NCBI RefSeq assembly: GCF_001425705.1
Contig: NZ_LMDC01000028.1
Location: forward strand, 999,119 to 1,063,118
DNA length: 64,000 nucleotides
DNA from: Pelomonas sp. Root1217
Lineage (GTDB): Bacteria > Pseudomonadota > Gammaproteobacteria > Burkholderiales > Burkholderiaceae_C
Direction of reading: 5' to 3'
How positions within the stretch are numbered: the first letter of the stretch is position 1; the number at the start of each line of letters is the position of its first letter. This document shows positions 7,888 to 18,102 of this stretch, one piece after another. The translations under genes were made by a program, and so were the position numbers. Under the pieces are notes generated by a model. The model searched no databases. It was not told the origin of the DNA and was given only the letters and a program-made list of their open reading frames with translations.

Positions 7888-8394
7888 ATGATCCACTTTG
7901 CGCCCGAATCCCTCGTTTTTATGGGCGTTGCCGGGAGTGGCAAATCGACGTTGGGCGCCGCTGCTGCCGCGCAACTGGGCCGTGTGTGGTTGGAGGGTGA
8001 CGATTTCCACGGTGAGGCCAACCGGCGCAAGATGGCCGAGGGCCGCCCCCTTACAGACGAAGACCGCGCCGGCTGGCTCGCCGCGCTATGCGAACAATTG
8101 CGCCAGCACCCCGGCGGCTTCGCCGCCTGCTCTGCCCTGAAGCGCGCCTACCGTGACCAGCTCCGCCGGTCATCGCCCGGCTTGCGCTTCGCCTTTCTAG
8201 ATATCGACAAGGCCGAAGTCGCACGGCGGATAGCGATGCGGGAGACCCACTTCTTCGCCCCCAGCCTCATTGACAGCCAGTTCGAGACGCTGGAGTCGCC
8301 CGTTGGCGAACCGGGGGTGCTGCACCTGGATGCGCTGGCGCCGTTGGACCTGCTGCAAACCCGGCTGCGTGAGTGGCTGCAGAGCACAGCATGA
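7888..8394 (+). CDS. gntK: Gluconokinase
   Basis: 168 residues, the usual length of GntK. The P-loop GVAGSGKST is near residues 13-21, followed by EGDDFHGEANRRKMAEGRPLTDEDRAGWL, the family's substrate segment, then CSALKRAYRDQLR and THFFAPSLIDSQFETLE. It phosphorylates D-gluconate with ATP to 6-phosphogluconate in the cytoplasm. It is the first gene after a LacI operator and is coupled by ATGA overlap to the transporter. Gluconate is a product of cellobionate phosphorolysis, which fits the GH94 gene two genes downstream. Confidence 0.9.
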   Translation: MIHFAPESLVFMGVAGSGKSTLGAAAAAQLGRVWLEGDDFHGEANRRKMAEGRPLTDEDRAGWLAALCEQLRQHPGGFAACSALKRAYRDQLRRSSPGLRFAFLDIDKAEVARRIAMRETHFFAPSLIDSQFETLESPVGEPGVLHLDALAPLDLLQTRLREWLQSTA

Positions 8395-9746
8395 GCGCGC
8401 GCCCGCTCACTCGCCGCGAAATCGTCGGTTACGGCCTGGGCGACATGGGGTTCAACTTCTACTGGACCAATGTCTCCACCTTCCTGCTGATCTTCTACAC
8501 CGACGTATTCGGCATCACCGCCGCCGCTGCCGCGACGATGTTGTTCGTCATCAAGATCTTCAACGCCTTCACCGACCCCATGATCGGCGCCTTTGCCGAC
8601 CGCACGCAGACACGCTGGGGCAAGTTCCGGCCCTATCTGCTGTTCATGCCGCTGCCGCTGGCCGTGATCGGTGTGCTGACCTATTCCACGCCCGACTTCG
8701 GCCCAACGGGCAAGCTGGTGTGGGCCTATGTGACCTACCTGCTGCTGATGACGGTCTACACCAGCGTCAACCTGCCCTACAGCGCCTTGTCGGGGGTGAT
8801 CTCGGGCGACGCGCGGGAACGTAATGCGATCAACGCTTCGCGCTTCGTCTGTGGCTTCGCGGGCGGCACCATCGTCACGGCCGTGTCGCCCCGGCTGGTG
8901 AGCTGGTTCGGCGGTGGCGACCCGGCCCTGGGCTGGACGCTGACCATGGTGTTCTGGGGCATCGCCGCTGCGCTGATCTTTGCCTTCACGTTCAGTGCAA
9001 CGACCGAGCGCGTCCAGCCGGTACAGGCTGAACCGTCCACCGTGCGCCAGGATGTGGCCGACCTGCGCAGCAACCTGCCATGGATCCTGCTGTTCTTCCT
9101 CTCGCTGATCATCATGCTCAGCATCACGCTGCGCATGACCAGCGCGGCCTATTACTTCAAGTACGTCGTCATCCGTCCCGACCTGCTGGCGACCTTCATG
9201 CCGGCCTATCTGCTGGCCGCGGCCGCGGGCACGGCCTGCACGCCGCTGCTCACGCGCATCATCGACAAGCGCAAGCTGCTGATCGGGCTGATGCTGGCGT
9301 CCACCGTGCTGTCGACGGCCTTCCTGTTCGTGCCCAGCGACCAGATCGTGCTGATGTATGCGCTGCAGATCGCGCTGGGCCTGTGCCTGGGCCCCAAGTC
9401 GCCGCTGTCCTTTGCCATGCTGGCCGACTCGGCCGACTACAACGAATGGCGCAACGGACGGCGTGCAACCGGCATGACGTTCGCGGCCAGTTCCTTCGCT
9501 CAGAAGCTCGGCACGGCCGTGGCGGTCGGCGTCATCGGCACCTTGTTCACGACGCTGGGTTACGTGCCCAACGTTGCGCAGTCGGCCGATTCACAGGCCG
9601 GCATCGTCTGGTTGATGTCCGTGATCCCGGCCGGCTTCACGCTGCTGGCAGCGGTGATCATGTGCTTCTACACCCTCGACAACCCGACGATGGCGCGCAT
9701 CCAGGCCGACCTGGCCGCGCGCAAGTCCGCCACTTTACCGATCTGA
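8391..9746 (+). CDS. GPH-family sugar:cation symporter
   Basis: 451 residues, taking the ATG that overlaps the gluconokinase stop (ATGA); another in-frame ATG lies 18 bases upstream. It begins [21 protein letters not shown], the standard GPH opening, followed by [25 protein letters not shown], the signature loop 2-3 with DP and RWGKFRPY. Twelve membrane segments are expected. It likely imports a disaccharide or aldobionate with Na+ or H+. Operon context suggests cellobionate (inference). The stop overlaps the GH94 start by one base (TGATG). Confidence 0.85.
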   Translation: MSARPLTRREIVGYGLGDMGFNFYWTNVSTFLLIFYTDVFGITAAAAATMLFVIKIFNAFTDPMIGAFADRTQTRWGKFRPYLLFMPLPLAVIGVLTYSTPDFGPTGKLVWAYVTYLLLMTVYTSVNLPYSALSGVISGDARERNAINASRFVCGFAGGTIVTAVSPRLVSWFGGGDPALGWTLTMVFWGIAAALIFAFTFSATTERVQPVQAEPSTVRQDVADLRSNLPWILLFFLSLIIMLSITLRMTSAAYYFKYVVIRPDLLATFMPAYLLAAAAGTACTPLLTRIIDKRKLLIGLMLASTVLSTAFLFVPSDQIVLMYALQIALGLCLGPKSPLSFAMLADSADYNEWRNGRRATGMTFAASSFAQKLGTAVAVGVIGTLFTTLGYVPNVAQSADSQAGIVWLMSVIPAGFTLLAAVIMCFYTLDNPTMARIQADLAARKSATLPI

Positions 9747-12082
9747 TGTCCATGCTGCGACACCTCGATGGCGGCGAGCGCTGTGAGCTCACCAGCCCCA
9801 CTGCCCTGCCCCAATCCGGCGGCTTCCTGTGGAACCACCGCATGATGATCCAGGTCACCTGCCGCGGCTACGCCACCGCGCAGTTCATGCAGCCCGAACC
9901 GGCCAAGTACGCGCATGCGCCCAACCTGGAGGCCAAGACCTTCATGCAGCCGGAGCAGGCCTACTACGCCCACCACCCCGGCCGCTTCGTCTACGTGAAG
10001 GACGAGGACACCGGCGAGCTGTTCTCGGCGCCCTACGAGCCGGTGCGCGCGCCGGTCGACAGCTTCAGCTTCGTCGTCGGCCGGTATGACCTGAGCTGGA
10101 CAGTGGAGCACCTCGGTCTGCGCGTGGAGATGACGTTGGGACTGCCGACCGACGATGTCGTCGAGCTGTGGGAAGTTCGCGTCATCAATCTGTCGGGCCG
10201 GGCCCGGCGCATCAGCGTCGTGCCCTACTTTCCCATCGGCTACATGTCGTGGATGAACCAGTCGGCCGAATGGCGCGCCGACCTGGGCGGCATCGTGGCC
10301 AGCAGCGTGACGCCTTACCAGAAGGTGGCGGACTACTTCAAGAATCTGGACCTCAAGGACAAGACCTACTTCCTCTGCGAGTGCCCGCCCGATGCCTGGG
10401 AGGCCAGCCAGGGCGCGTTTGAAGGCGAAGGCGGCCTGCACCGACCCAGCGCGCTGCAGGCTGAGCAATTGGCCGGCGGCGACGCTCGCTACGAGACGCC
10501 CGCCGCCGCCGTGCAGTACCGGCTGGCGCTGCAGCCCAACGAGAGCCAGGCCTGGCGCTTCCTCTTCGGCCCCGCGCTGAACGACGCCGAGATCGCCGGC
10601 GTGCGCGAGACCTACCTCAGCGAAGCCGGCTTCGCCCGCGCCCGCTCCGCCTATGCCGACTACATCGACAGCGGCCGCGGCTGCCTGCGCATTGAGTCGC
10701 CCGACGCCGACTTCGACCGCTTCGTGAACCACTGGCTGCCGCGCCAGGTTTTCTATCACGGCGATGTGAACCGGCTCAGCACCGACCCGCAGACGCGCAA
10801 CTACCTGCAGGACAACCTGGGCATGGCCTATATCGCGCCGGGCATCACGCGCGGGGCGTTGCTGCACTCCTTGAGCCAGCAGGCCGCCAACGGCTCGATG
10901 CCAGACGGCATCCTGCTGATCGAAGGCGCCGAGCTGAAATACATCAACCAGGTGCCGCACACCGACCATTGCGTGTGGCTGCCGGTCTGCCTGCAGGCCT
11001 ATCTCGACGAGACGGGTGACTTCTCGCTGCTGGACGTCGTCGTGGGCGAACTCACAGTGGCGCAACGCCTGGACCGCGCCATGGCTTGGCTGCAGCAGGA
11101 CCGCGATGCACGCGGCCTGAGCTATATCGCCCAGGGCGACTGGTGCGACCCGATGAACATGGTGGGCTACAAGGGCCGTGGCGTGTCGGGCTGGCTCACT
11201 GTGGCGGCCGCCTATGCGATGCGGTTGTGGGGCGGCATCTGCGCCGACGCTGGCCGCGCCGAGCAGGCCGCGCGCTGGCAGGCAGCGGCCGATGAACTGA
11301 ATGCCGCCGCCAACCGCCATCTGTGGGACGGCGACTGGTTCGCCCGCGGCATCACGGACGACGGCGTCGTCTTCGGCGTCAGCGCCGACAACGAGGGCCG
11401 CATCTACTTGAACCCGCAGTCCTGGGCCATGCTCAGCGGCGCAGCGAGCAAGGAGCAGCGCGTGAAGATGCTCGCCGCCATCGACGCCCAGCTCGACACG
11501 CCGCACGGCGTGGCGATGTTCAACCCGCCCTACTCCGGCATGCGCGACGACGTGGGGCGCGTGACGCAGAAGCACCCCGGCTCGGCCGAGAACGGCGCCG
11601 TCTACAACCACGCCGCCAGCTTCTACGTTCACGCGCTGTACGACGCCGGCGAGAGCGACCGCGCCTTCAGCGCGCTGCGCCGCATGATTCCGGGACCGGA
11701 CGAGGCCGACTATCTGCAGCGCGGCCAGTTGCCTGTTTTCATTCCCAACTACTACCGCGGCGCGCACCAGCAGTTCCCGCGCACGGCCGGCCGCTCCAGC
11801 CAGCTGTTCAACACCGGCACCGCGGCCTGGGCCTATCGTTGCATCATCGAAGGCCTGTGCGGCCTGCGCGGGCATGCCCAAGGGTTGCTCGTGAAGCCGC
11901 AACTGCCATCGGGCTGGGATGAGTTCAGCGCTGAACGCGAGTTCCGCGGTGCGCGCTTCCACCTGCAGGTTCGCCGCACCGGCCAAAACCGCGTACTTCT
12001 GGACGGCCAGCCATTGCCAGATGGCCTGGTGCGCGACATCGAACCCGGTCGTGAATACCGGCTGGACGTCGAGCTACGTTGA
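9746..12082 (+). CDS. GH94 phosphorylase, probably cellobionic acid phosphorylase
   Basis: 778 residues, a normal length for a single-unit GH94 disaccharide phosphorylase. The frame is open upstream, but that part shadows the transporter; the chosen ATG overlaps the transporter stop. The N-terminal beta-sandwich starts SGGFLWN. The (alpha/alpha)6 barrel carries [15 protein letters not shown] near 350 and [12 protein letters not shown] at 463-474, matching the GDWND segment with the family's catalytic acid; Asp468 is the likely acid. [16 protein letters not shown] near 610 is the phosphate/substrate loop. GH94 members include cellobiose, chitobiose and cellobionate phosphorylases. Neighbouring gluconokinase favours cellobionate + Pi to glucose-1-phosphate + gluconate. 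Confidence 0.8.
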   Translation: MSMLRHLDGGERCELTSPTALPQSGGFLWNHRMMIQVTCRGYATAQFMQPEPAKYAHAPNLEAKTFMQPEQAYYAHHPGRFVYVKDEDTGELFSAPYEPVRAPVDSFSFVVGRYDLSWTVEHLGLRVEMTLGLPTDDVVELWEVRVINLSGRARRISVVPYFPIGYMSWMNQSAEWRADLGGIVASSVTPYQKVADYFKNLDLKDKTYFLCECPPDAWEASQGAFEGEGGLHRPSALQAEQLAGGDARYETPAAAVQYRLALQPNESQAWRFLFGPALNDAEIAGVRETYLSEAGFARARSAYADYIDSGRGCLRIESPDADFDRFVNHWLPRQVFYHGDVNRLSTDPQTRNYLQDNLGMAYIAPGITRGALLHSLSQQAANGSMPDGILLIEGAELKYINQVPHTDHCVWLPVCLQAYLDETGDFSLLDVVVGELTVAQRLDRAMAWLQQDRDARGLSYIAQGDWCDPMNMVGYKGRGVSGWLTVAAAYAMRLWGGICADAGRAEQAARWQAAADELNAAANRHLWDGDWFARGITDDGVVFGVSADNEGRIYLNPQSWAMLSGAASKEQRVKMLAAIDAQLDTPHGVAMFNPPYSGMRDDVGRVTQKHPGSAENGAVYNHAASFYVHALYDAGESDRAFSALRRMIPGPDEADYLQRGQLPVFIPNYYRGAHQQFPRTAGRSSQLFNTGTAAWAYRCIIEGLCGLRGHAQGLLVKPQLPSGWDEFSAEREFRGARFHLQVRRTGQNRVLLDGQPLPDGLVRDIEPGREYRLDVELR

Positions 12083-13114
12083 CGCCCGCCGCACGACCTG
12101 GAAGCCCAGGTCCACGTTCGGCTGCTCCACCGGCTGGCCGCGCATCAGTTTCATCAACATCTGCGCCGCCTGCTCGCCGATCTGACGGCGCGGCGTGGCC
12201 ACGGTGGTGAGTGGCGGCACCATCTGGTCGCTGCCCGGCAGGTCGTTGAAGCCGACGACCGCCACGCGGCCAGGCACGGCCACCCCCAGGCGCAAGGCCG
12301 CCAGCAGCGCGCCTTGCGCAAGGTCGTCGTTGCAGAAGAAGATCGCGTCGGTCTCAGGCGCCTCGCGCAGCACACGCTCCAACATCGCGCCACCGAGCGC
12401 CATGGACGAGGGCTCGGCGATCAGCACCTTGTTCACGCTCTCGCCCAGGCCGGCTTGCACCAGCGCCGCCTCGTAGCCCTCACCGCGTTCCAAGGTGCGT
12501 GGGTCGAGCTGGGCGGCAACGTAGACGACGCGGCGCCGACCCGAATCGAGCAGATGCTGCGTGATGGCCCGCCCGGCATCGCGTTGCGAGAAGCCCACGC
12601 TGTGGCTGCCCGGCTCCACCTCCATCACATGCACGCAGGGAACGCCGCTGCCCTCGATGAGAGCGGCCGCCGCCGGGCTGCGATCGCGGCCGGTGACGAT
12701 GAGACCGGCCGGCCGGTGTGCCAGAAAGCTGCGCAGCACGGCCTCCTCTTCGCTGGCGTCGTAATGGGTGACGCCGATCAGCGTCTGGTAGCCAGCCGGC
12801 ACGAGGCTGTTCTGCACCGCGTCCAGCAGCTCTACGAACAGCGTGTTGCTCAGCTTGGGGATCAGCACCGCCACATGGGAGCTGCGGCTGGAGGCCAGCG
12901 CCCGGGCGGCCGGATCGGGCACGTAGCCCAGCGCAGTGGCGGCGGCCTGGACGCGCTCGCACAGCTCCTGCGCCACCGCCCGCTCGCCACGCAGGGCCCG
13001 CGACACGGTGATGGGGCTGACGCCGGCGGCCTGCGCCACGTCCGCCAGCGTCACCCGGCCGGTGGCCCTGGTGCGTCTGGGGGAGGCGGCTGATGTCGTC
13101 TTGCTGCTCGGCAT
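12074..13114 (-). CDS. LacI-family repressor, GntR-like
   Basis: 346 residues. The N-terminal HTH is [23 protein letters not shown] (about residues 21-43), followed by the hinge helix [15 protein letters not shown]. The C-terminal periplasmic-binding-like domain runs from [18 protein letters not shown] to [19 protein letters not shown]. It is close in layout to gluconate repressor GntR. It converges on the GH94 gene, with stops overlapping by 9 bases. Two operator copies lie in its own promoter region and one before gluconokinase, so it probably controls its own gene, the TonB receptor and the gluconokinase-GH94 operon. The inducer is probably gluconate, cellobionate or a phosphorylated derivative (inference). 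Confidence 0.9.
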   Translation of the reverse strand: MPSSKTTSAASPRRTRATGRVTLADVAQAAGVSPITVSRALRGERAVAQELCERVQAAATALGYVPDPAARALASSRSSHVAVLIPKLSNTLFVELLDAVQNSLVPAGYQTLIGVTHYDASEEEAVLRSFLAHRPAGLIVTGRDRSPAAAALIEGSGVPCVHVMEVEPGSHSVGFSQRDAGRAITQHLLDSGRRRVVYVAAQLDPRTLERGEGYEAALVQAGLGESVNKVLIAEPSSMALGGAMLERVLREAPETDAIFFCNDDLAQGALLAALRLGVAVPGRVAVVGFNDLPGSDQMVPPLTTVATPRRQIGEQAAQMLMKLMRGQPVEQPNVDLGFQVVRRAST

Positions 13115-13158
13115 TTCTACATGGTATCCCCCATATCGGAGGGGGAATTCGATGCCTA

Positions 13159-13172
13159 GGATAGCGCAATCC
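13159..13172. promoter_or_regulatory. LacI-family operator copy 2
   Basis: GGATAGCGCAATCC differs from the perfect site at 7840 by one base (T to A in the right half). It lies 45 bases before the LacI gene's start, in position to autoregulate it. Confidence 0.75.
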
Positions 13173-13268
13173 CGAAATGCGATAGCCCTCGGCGCAGCTG
13201 TTCAAACCTTGGGGATCGCATGTTCGGGCGAGTTTCAACCTAAGCCATCCAGTTTTTTTAAGCTCTTC

Positions 13269-13282
13269 GGACAGCGCTATCC
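13269..13282. promoter_or_regulatory. LacI-family operator copy 3
   Basis: GGACAGCGCTATCC differs from the perfect site by one base (T to C in the left half). It lies 79 bases before the TonB receptor start. Its centre is 110 bases from copy 2, so a looped repression complex between the divergent genes is possible. Confidence 0.75.
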
Positions 13283-13360
13283 AATAACCAAGTTTGTTTA
13301 CCGAATACCGGCTCAACGACCACAAGGCAGCGGCCCACCGTGCCACCTCAGGAGACTCCC

Positions 13361-16315
13361 ATGCGAAATCCCGGTTCCAAGACCCTGATCCATCTGGCGG
13401 CCCTCACGGCTTGCGCCGTGCTGGCGCTTCCCGCCCTGGCTCAAAGCGCGGATACACCGGCCACAACGCCTGACGCCGCACCAGAGGCCAATCCTGGCGC
13501 CAGCGTGCTGAGCACCGTGGTCATTACGGGCTCGCGCATCTCGGCGCGCGGCTTCACGCAACCGACGCCGACCACGCGCCTCACCGCCTCGGATCTCGAG
13601 AAGGCGGCTCACCCGAACATTTTCCAGAGCCTCGTTGAGTTGCCCGCGCTCCAGGGCAGCACGGGTCGCACCACCTTCACCAACAGCACCAGCAGCGGCT
13701 TGCAGGGCCTCAGCTCCCTGAGCTTGCGCGGCCTGACCCCGATCCGCACGCTGACCCTGCTCGATGGCCAACGCGTGGTGCCGGCCAACGTGACCGGCGT
13801 GGCTGACATCAGTCAGTTCCCACAGCTCCTCGTCACACAAGTCGACGTGGTGACCGGCGGTGCCGGCGCCTCTTACGGCTCCGACGCCGTGGGCGGCGTG
13901 GTGAACTTCATCACCGACAAGCGCTTCAAGGGCTTCAAGGCCAACATCGAAGCTGGCCAGACCAACTACGGCGACGACAAGAACGGCGCACTGCAAGCCG
14001 CCTGGGGCCGGAGCTTCCTCAACGACCGTGCGCACATTGCCGTGAGCGTGGAACTCGTCCGTGAAAAGGGGGTGCCCTCACCTCGCTTTGGTGGCCAGGG
14101 CGCCAACGGCCGCACCTGGTTCAACAACCCGGCCTGGCAACAGCGCCCTACCGGCCAGACCACGGACGGCAGGCCGCAGCTGTTCGACATCCGCAACGCC
14201 CAACAGTTCCAGTACTCCAAGTACGGCTTGATCACGCAGGGTCCGCTGCAGGGCACCGCCTTCGGCAAGGACGGCGTGCCCTACAAGTTCGAGTACGGCT
14301 CCAACGGCGTGCCCACCGGCACGGGTGCAGTGACAGGCTGCATCACACCCTTCTGCGTGGGTGGCGACCTCTCCGGCACCATCGGCGGCGGCACCACCAT
14401 GGGCATGAACCTGCAGCGTCAAGTCTTCTACACCCGCGGTAGCTATGAGCTGGACGATGACAACGAGGTCTACTTCACGGTCAACCTGGCCAGGACCAAC
14501 GCCCGCAACACGCCCAACCCCGGTTCGCCCAAGCTGGACAACTTGACCATCCAGTGCGAGAACCCCTACGTGCCGGCCTCCATCAAGCAGGCTTGCGTGG
14601 ACAAGGGCATCACCAGCTTCAAGTTCGGCACGGCCTACGGCAACCAGCCCAAGGACATCGAGGTCAACCCGATCCGCGAACAGAAGCGGTTCGTGCTGGG
14701 TGCGACCGGCAAGGCTAGCGCGCTAGGCCAGACTTGGTCGTATGACGGCTACTTCGAGCACGGCGAAAACAGCATCGACCTGAAGGTCAGCAACATCATG
14801 CTGAACCCGCGCTTCAACCAGGCCATCGATGCCATCCGCCTGCCTGATGGCAGCATCGTTTGCCGCAACCCGGTGGCGCGCGGCTCTGGATGCGCGCCGC
14901 TCAACATCATCGGCGATGTGCAGCAGGATCCGGCTGCGCTGGCCTATGTGTTCCCGGCCGTCGGTCCACATCAGTTGTCGGTGCAGCGTCAGACGGTGGC
15001 CAGCTTCAACCTCAACGGCCAGCCGTTCTCGAACTGGGCAGGGCCGGTGGCCGTCGCCTTCGGAGCGGAAGCTCGCAAGGAAGGTTACTGGGTGACGGGC
15101 GACCCCTACGGCAATGGCGTCTACCCCGCAACGCCCAATACGGCCGACTACCCGGCTGACCCGGTCCTCAACACCACCGTGGGCAACAACTGGTTTGCCG
15201 GCAATTACCACGCTGCGGTGGGCGCCTACAACGTGAAGGAAGCCTTCGTCGAAGTGAACGCTCCGATGTTCAAGTCCGACAGCCTGGGCGAGGCCAACCT
15301 CAACGCGGCCGTGCGTCGCACGATCTATAGCACCGCCGGCGGCATCAACAGCTGGAAGATCGGCTCGACCTGGAAGACCGGTATCGATGGCCTGCGCGTC
15401 CGCTACGTCGCCTCGCGTGATGTGCGTGCGCCGAATCTCTCCGAGTTGTTTGCCGCGCCGGTGGTCATCAACCAGGCCGTCAACTTCCAGGGCAACACCT
15501 ACAACGTGCAGCAGCGCACCATCGGCAACGTCAACCTTCGGCCCGAGCTGGCCAACAACCGCATCCTCGGCCTGGTGTTGTCGCAGCCCAAGTGGGCGCC
15601 AGGCTTCAGTGCGTCGATCGACTACTTCGACATCAAGTTGAAGGACGTGATCTCCACCCTCGGAGCCCAGCAGGAAGTGGACCTCTGCGCTGCCGGCAAC
15701 CAAGAGATCTGCGCCGCGATGGATCTTGTCAGCCCCGTGAAGTACGTGACGCTGCAGGCCTTCAATCTGTCCAAGATGCGCAACAAGGGCTTCGACATGG
15801 AAGCTCTCTACCGATTCAACCTGGCCAGCGTCAATCTGCCCGGCAAGGTCACGCTGCGCGCCCTGGCCACCCACACGAAGAGCTTCCTGCAGGAATCCGG
15901 CATCGTCGGCACCATCCCGGCCGAGCGCGCGGGCGTCAACCTCGGCGACACGCCGAAGTGGAAGGCCCAGTTCTCGCAATCCTGGGAAGGCGAAAAGGCC
16001 AGCTTCACGGTGGGCCAGCGCTGGGTCAGCGATGGCGTCTACAGCAACGAGTTCATCGAGTGCCAGACCAACTGCCCAGTCTCCACCGCCCAGCACCAGA
16101 CCATCGACAACAACCAGATGAAGGGCGCTTTCTATTGGGATCTCGCCGGCAACTACAAGATCAACAAAAACATCACCGCCTACTTCAAGATCGACAACGT
16201 CACCGACGTCGCGCCGCCCAACGCCCCGGGCACCAACACCGGCTATGGCGTGAACCCCTCGCTGTTCGACGTGCTGGGCCGCCAGTACCGCGTGGGCGCC
16301 CGCATGACGTTCTGA
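13361..16315 (+). CDS. TonB-dependent receptor, probable oligosaccharide/aldobionate importer
   Basis: 984 residues, starting at the ATG after CAGGAGACTCCC (strong ribosome site). Signal peptide to about residue 29 (ALPALAQS). A TonB-box-like STVVITGSRI lies near 52, then the plug domain (SLSLRGLTPIRTLTLLDGQRV, GASYGSDAVGGVVNFIT). The long barrel ends with the C-terminal aromatic YRVGARMTF, normal for outer-membrane insertion. It resembles the large carbohydrate TonB receptors of Xanthomonas/Caulobacter type. An operator copy upstream puts it in the LacI regulon, so it most likely moves the regulon's sugar across the outer membrane. Confidence 0.85.
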   Translation: MRNPGSKTLIHLAALTACAVLALPALAQSADTPATTPDAAPEANPGASVLSTVVITGSRISARGFTQPTPTTRLTASDLEKAAHPNIFQSLVELPALQGSTGRTTFTNSTSSGLQGLSSLSLRGLTPIRTLTLLDGQRVVPANVTGVADISQFPQLLVTQVDVVTGGAGASYGSDAVGGVVNFITDKRFKGFKANIEAGQTNYGDDKNGALQAAWGRSFLNDRAHIAVSVELVREKGVPSPRFGGQGANGRTWFNNPAWQQRPTGQTTDGRPQLFDIRNAQQFQYSKYGLITQGPLQGTAFGKDGVPYKFEYGSNGVPTGTGAVTGCITPFCVGGDLSGTIGGGTTMGMNLQRQVFYTRGSYELDDDNEVYFTVNLARTNARNTPNPGSPKLDNLTIQCENPYVPASIKQACVDKGITSFKFGTAYGNQPKDIEVNPIREQKRFVLGATGKASALGQTWSYDGYFEHGENSIDLKVSNIMLNPRFNQAIDAIRLPDGSIVCRNPVARGSGCAPLNIIGDVQQDPAALAYVFPAVGPHQLSVQRQTVASFNLNGQPFSNWAGPVAVAFGAEARKEGYWVTGDPYGNGVYPATPNTADYPADPVLNTTVGNNWFAGNYHAAVGAYNVKEAFVEVNAPMFKSDSLGEANLNAAVRRTIYSTAGGINSWKIGSTWKTGIDGLRVRYVASRDVRAPNLSELFAAPVVINQAVNFQGNTYNVQQRTIGNVNLRPELANNRILGLVLSQPKWAPGFSASIDYFDIKLKDVISTLGAQQEVDLCAAGNQEICAAMDLVSPVKYVTLQAFNLSKMRNKGFDMEALYRFNLASVNLPGKVTLRALATHTKSFLQESGIVGTIPAERAGVNLGDTPKWKAQFSQSWEGEKASFTVGQRWVSDGVYSNEFIECQTNCPVSTAQHQTIDNNQMKGAFYWDLAGNYKINKNITAYFKIDNVTDVAPPNAPGTNTGYGVNPSLFDVLGRQYRVGARMTF

Positions 16316-16366
16316 CGCCGGTCGCGTCCTACAGCGGCGGCCGACGCATGCCGCGAGACTTCGCGG

Positions 16367-17278
16367 ATGCGCTGGCTTGATCAGATCCGACCGCTGGGGC
16401 GCGTGCTGAAGCTGACCTTCGATGGCTTCCTCGACGACCGCGGCCCGCGCATGGGCGCGGCCCTGGCCTACTACACGCTGTTCTCGCTGGCGCCGCTGCT
16501 CCTGATCGTCGTATCGGTGGCCGGCCTGGTCTGGGGCGGCGAGGCAGTGCGTGGCGAACTGTTCGACCAGCTCGCCACGCTGCTCGGCGCGACGGCCGCC
16601 TCGACCGTCGAAAGCATGCTGAAGTCGGTCTCGTGGCCGGCCGGCGGCTGGTTGAGCACCGTGATTGGCCTGGGCCTGATGCTGGTTGGCGCGACGACGA
16701 TGTTCGCGGAGCTGCAGGACGCGCTGGACACCATCTGGCGCGTGCCGGCCCGCCCCGTGCAGGGCTGGCTCAACTGGCTGCGCGCACGGCTGCTGAGCTT
16801 CGGGCTCATCTTCGGCCTGAGCTTCCTGCTCCTCGTATCGCTGCTGCTGGACGCCATGATGTCGGCCGCCCAGACCTGGTGGCAGCCCTGGTTCGGCGAC
16901 TGGCTGCGTGTCGCCGCTCTGGCAAACACCGTGTTCAGCCAGGGCCTGGTGGTGGCCGTGTTCGCGCTGATCTTCAAGTGGATGCCGCGCGTTCACGTCG
17001 CGTGGCGCGACGTTCTGCTCGGCGCCTTCGTCACAGCCGGCCTCTTTGCCTTGGGCCGCTACGGCATCGGCGCCTACCTGCAGCGCAGCGGCGTCGCCTC
17101 GGGCTTTGGCGCCGCGGCCTCTGTCGTGGCCATGCTGGTGTGGGTGTACTTCTCGGCGCAGATCCTGCTGATCGGCGCCGAGTTCACCTGGGCCTACGCA
17201 AGAGTGCTGGGTTCGCGACGGGAAACGGAAGAAGCTCGTGCAAACTTGCGCACCGAATCCCAGCCCGCGATGCGATGA
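16367..17278 (+). CDS. YihY/virulence factor BrkB family membrane protein
   Basis: 303 residues. The family pattern is clear: DRGPRMGAALAYYTLFSLAPLLLIVVSVAGLVWG near the start, WRVPARPVQGWLNWLRAR in the middle, and WRDVLLGAFVTAGLFALGRYGIG...VAMLVWVYFSAQILLIGAEFTWAYA towards the end. About six inner-membrane helices. The biochemical role is unsettled; older RNase BN naming is not supported. The stop overlaps the next start (ATGA). The C-terminal tail is short and charged. Confidence 0.85.
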   Translation: MRWLDQIRPLGRVLKLTFDGFLDDRGPRMGAALAYYTLFSLAPLLLIVVSVAGLVWGGEAVRGELFDQLATLLGATAASTVESMLKSVSWPAGGWLSTVIGLGLMLVGATTMFAELQDALDTIWRVPARPVQGWLNWLRARLLSFGLIFGLSFLLLVSLLLDAMMSAAQTWWQPWFGDWLRVAALANTVFSQGLVVAVFALIFKWMPRVHVAWRDVLLGAFVTAGLFALGRYGIGAYLQRSGVASGFGAAASVVAMLVWVYFSAQILLIGAEFTWAYARVLGSRRETEEARANLRTESQPAMR

Positions 17279-18102
17279 CGACAACCACCACCGACGACGG
17301 CCTCCAGCTCCACTTGCGCCACTGGGCCGCCACGGCACCGACCCGCGGCCAGTTGCTGATCTGCCATGGCCTGGGCGAGCACATCGAACGCTACGCCCAT
17401 GTCGCCGCGGCACTGAACGCGGCCGGTTGGGATGTGCACGGCTGGGACCACCGCGGCCACGGCCACAGCGAAGGCCCCAAGGGCGACATTCCCGAGCCTG
17501 ATTCGCTGCTGCGCGACACGGCGCGCGTCATCGACGCCGTGCGTCAGCCGGGCAAGCGTTTCGTGCTGCTCGGCCACAGCATGGGCGGGCTGATCGCCGC
17601 GCGCTTTGCAGCGGAGGCGCTGACAGGCAAGCCCGCGGCCTGGAGCCGGCCGCTGGATGGCCTGGTGCTGTCTTCCCCCGCACTGGATGCAGGCCTGTCC
17701 GGCTTTCAGAAGCTGCTGTTGGCCGTCGCTGGGTCGCTAGCGCCCGGCCTGGCCGTCAGCAACGGCCTCAAGCCCGAGTGGATCAGCCGCGACACCGCCG
17801 TCGTCAAGGCGTACGCGACCGACCCGCTGGTGCATGACCGCATCACCGCGCGGCTGACGCGCTTCATCGTCGACAGCGGCACCCGCGCCATCGGCGATGC
17901 ACCGCGCTGGCAACAGCGCACGCTGCTGATGTGGGCCGGCGCAGACCGCTGCGTTTCGCCGCGCGGCAGCGAGGCCTTTGCATCAGCGGCGCCCGCCAAT
18001 GTCCTTGCGACCCGGCCGTGGCCCGGTCTCTTCCATGAGATCTTCAACGAGCCGGAGAAAGCAGAAGTGCTGAAGACGCTCACCGATTGGCTGAACGCGT
18101 GA
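17275..18102 (+). CDS. Alpha/beta hydrolase, monoacylglycerol-lipase-like
   Basis: 275 residues starting at the ATGA overlap with the YihY gene. An oxyanion-type CHGLGEHIERYAHVAAAL segment is near residue 30. It is followed by WDHRGHGHSEG and the nucleophile elbow GHSMGG near 101-106. The acid is probably in LLMWAGADRCVSP and the catalytic His in PGLFHEIFNEPE. This matches the serine aminopeptidase S33 / monoglyceride lipase family. No signal peptide, so cytoplasmic. It converges on the LON-domain gene with a 23-base overlap of 3' ends. Confidence 0.85.
   Translation: MTTTTTDDGLQLHLRHWAATAPTRGQLLICHGLGEHIERYAHVAAALNAAGWDVHGWDHRGHGHSEGPKGDIPEPDSLLRDTARVIDAVRQPGKRFVLLGHSMGGLIAARFAAEALTGKPAAWSRPLDGLVLSSPALDAGLSGFQKLLLAVAGSLAPGLAVSNGLKPEWISRDTAVVKAYATDPLVHDRITARLTRFIVDSGTRAIGDAPRWQQRTLLMWAGADRCVSPRGSEAFASAAPANVLATRPWPGLFHEIFNEPEKAEVLKTLTDWLNA

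Noticed and set aside
9668-11986. A 772-residue open frame on the minus strand
   Set aside because: Antisense shadow of the GH94 gene.
14723-17413. An 896-residue open frame on the minus strand
   Set aside because: It is antisense to the TonB receptor and YihY gene, which have signal peptide, plug and family motifs. The frame has biased composition and no domain.
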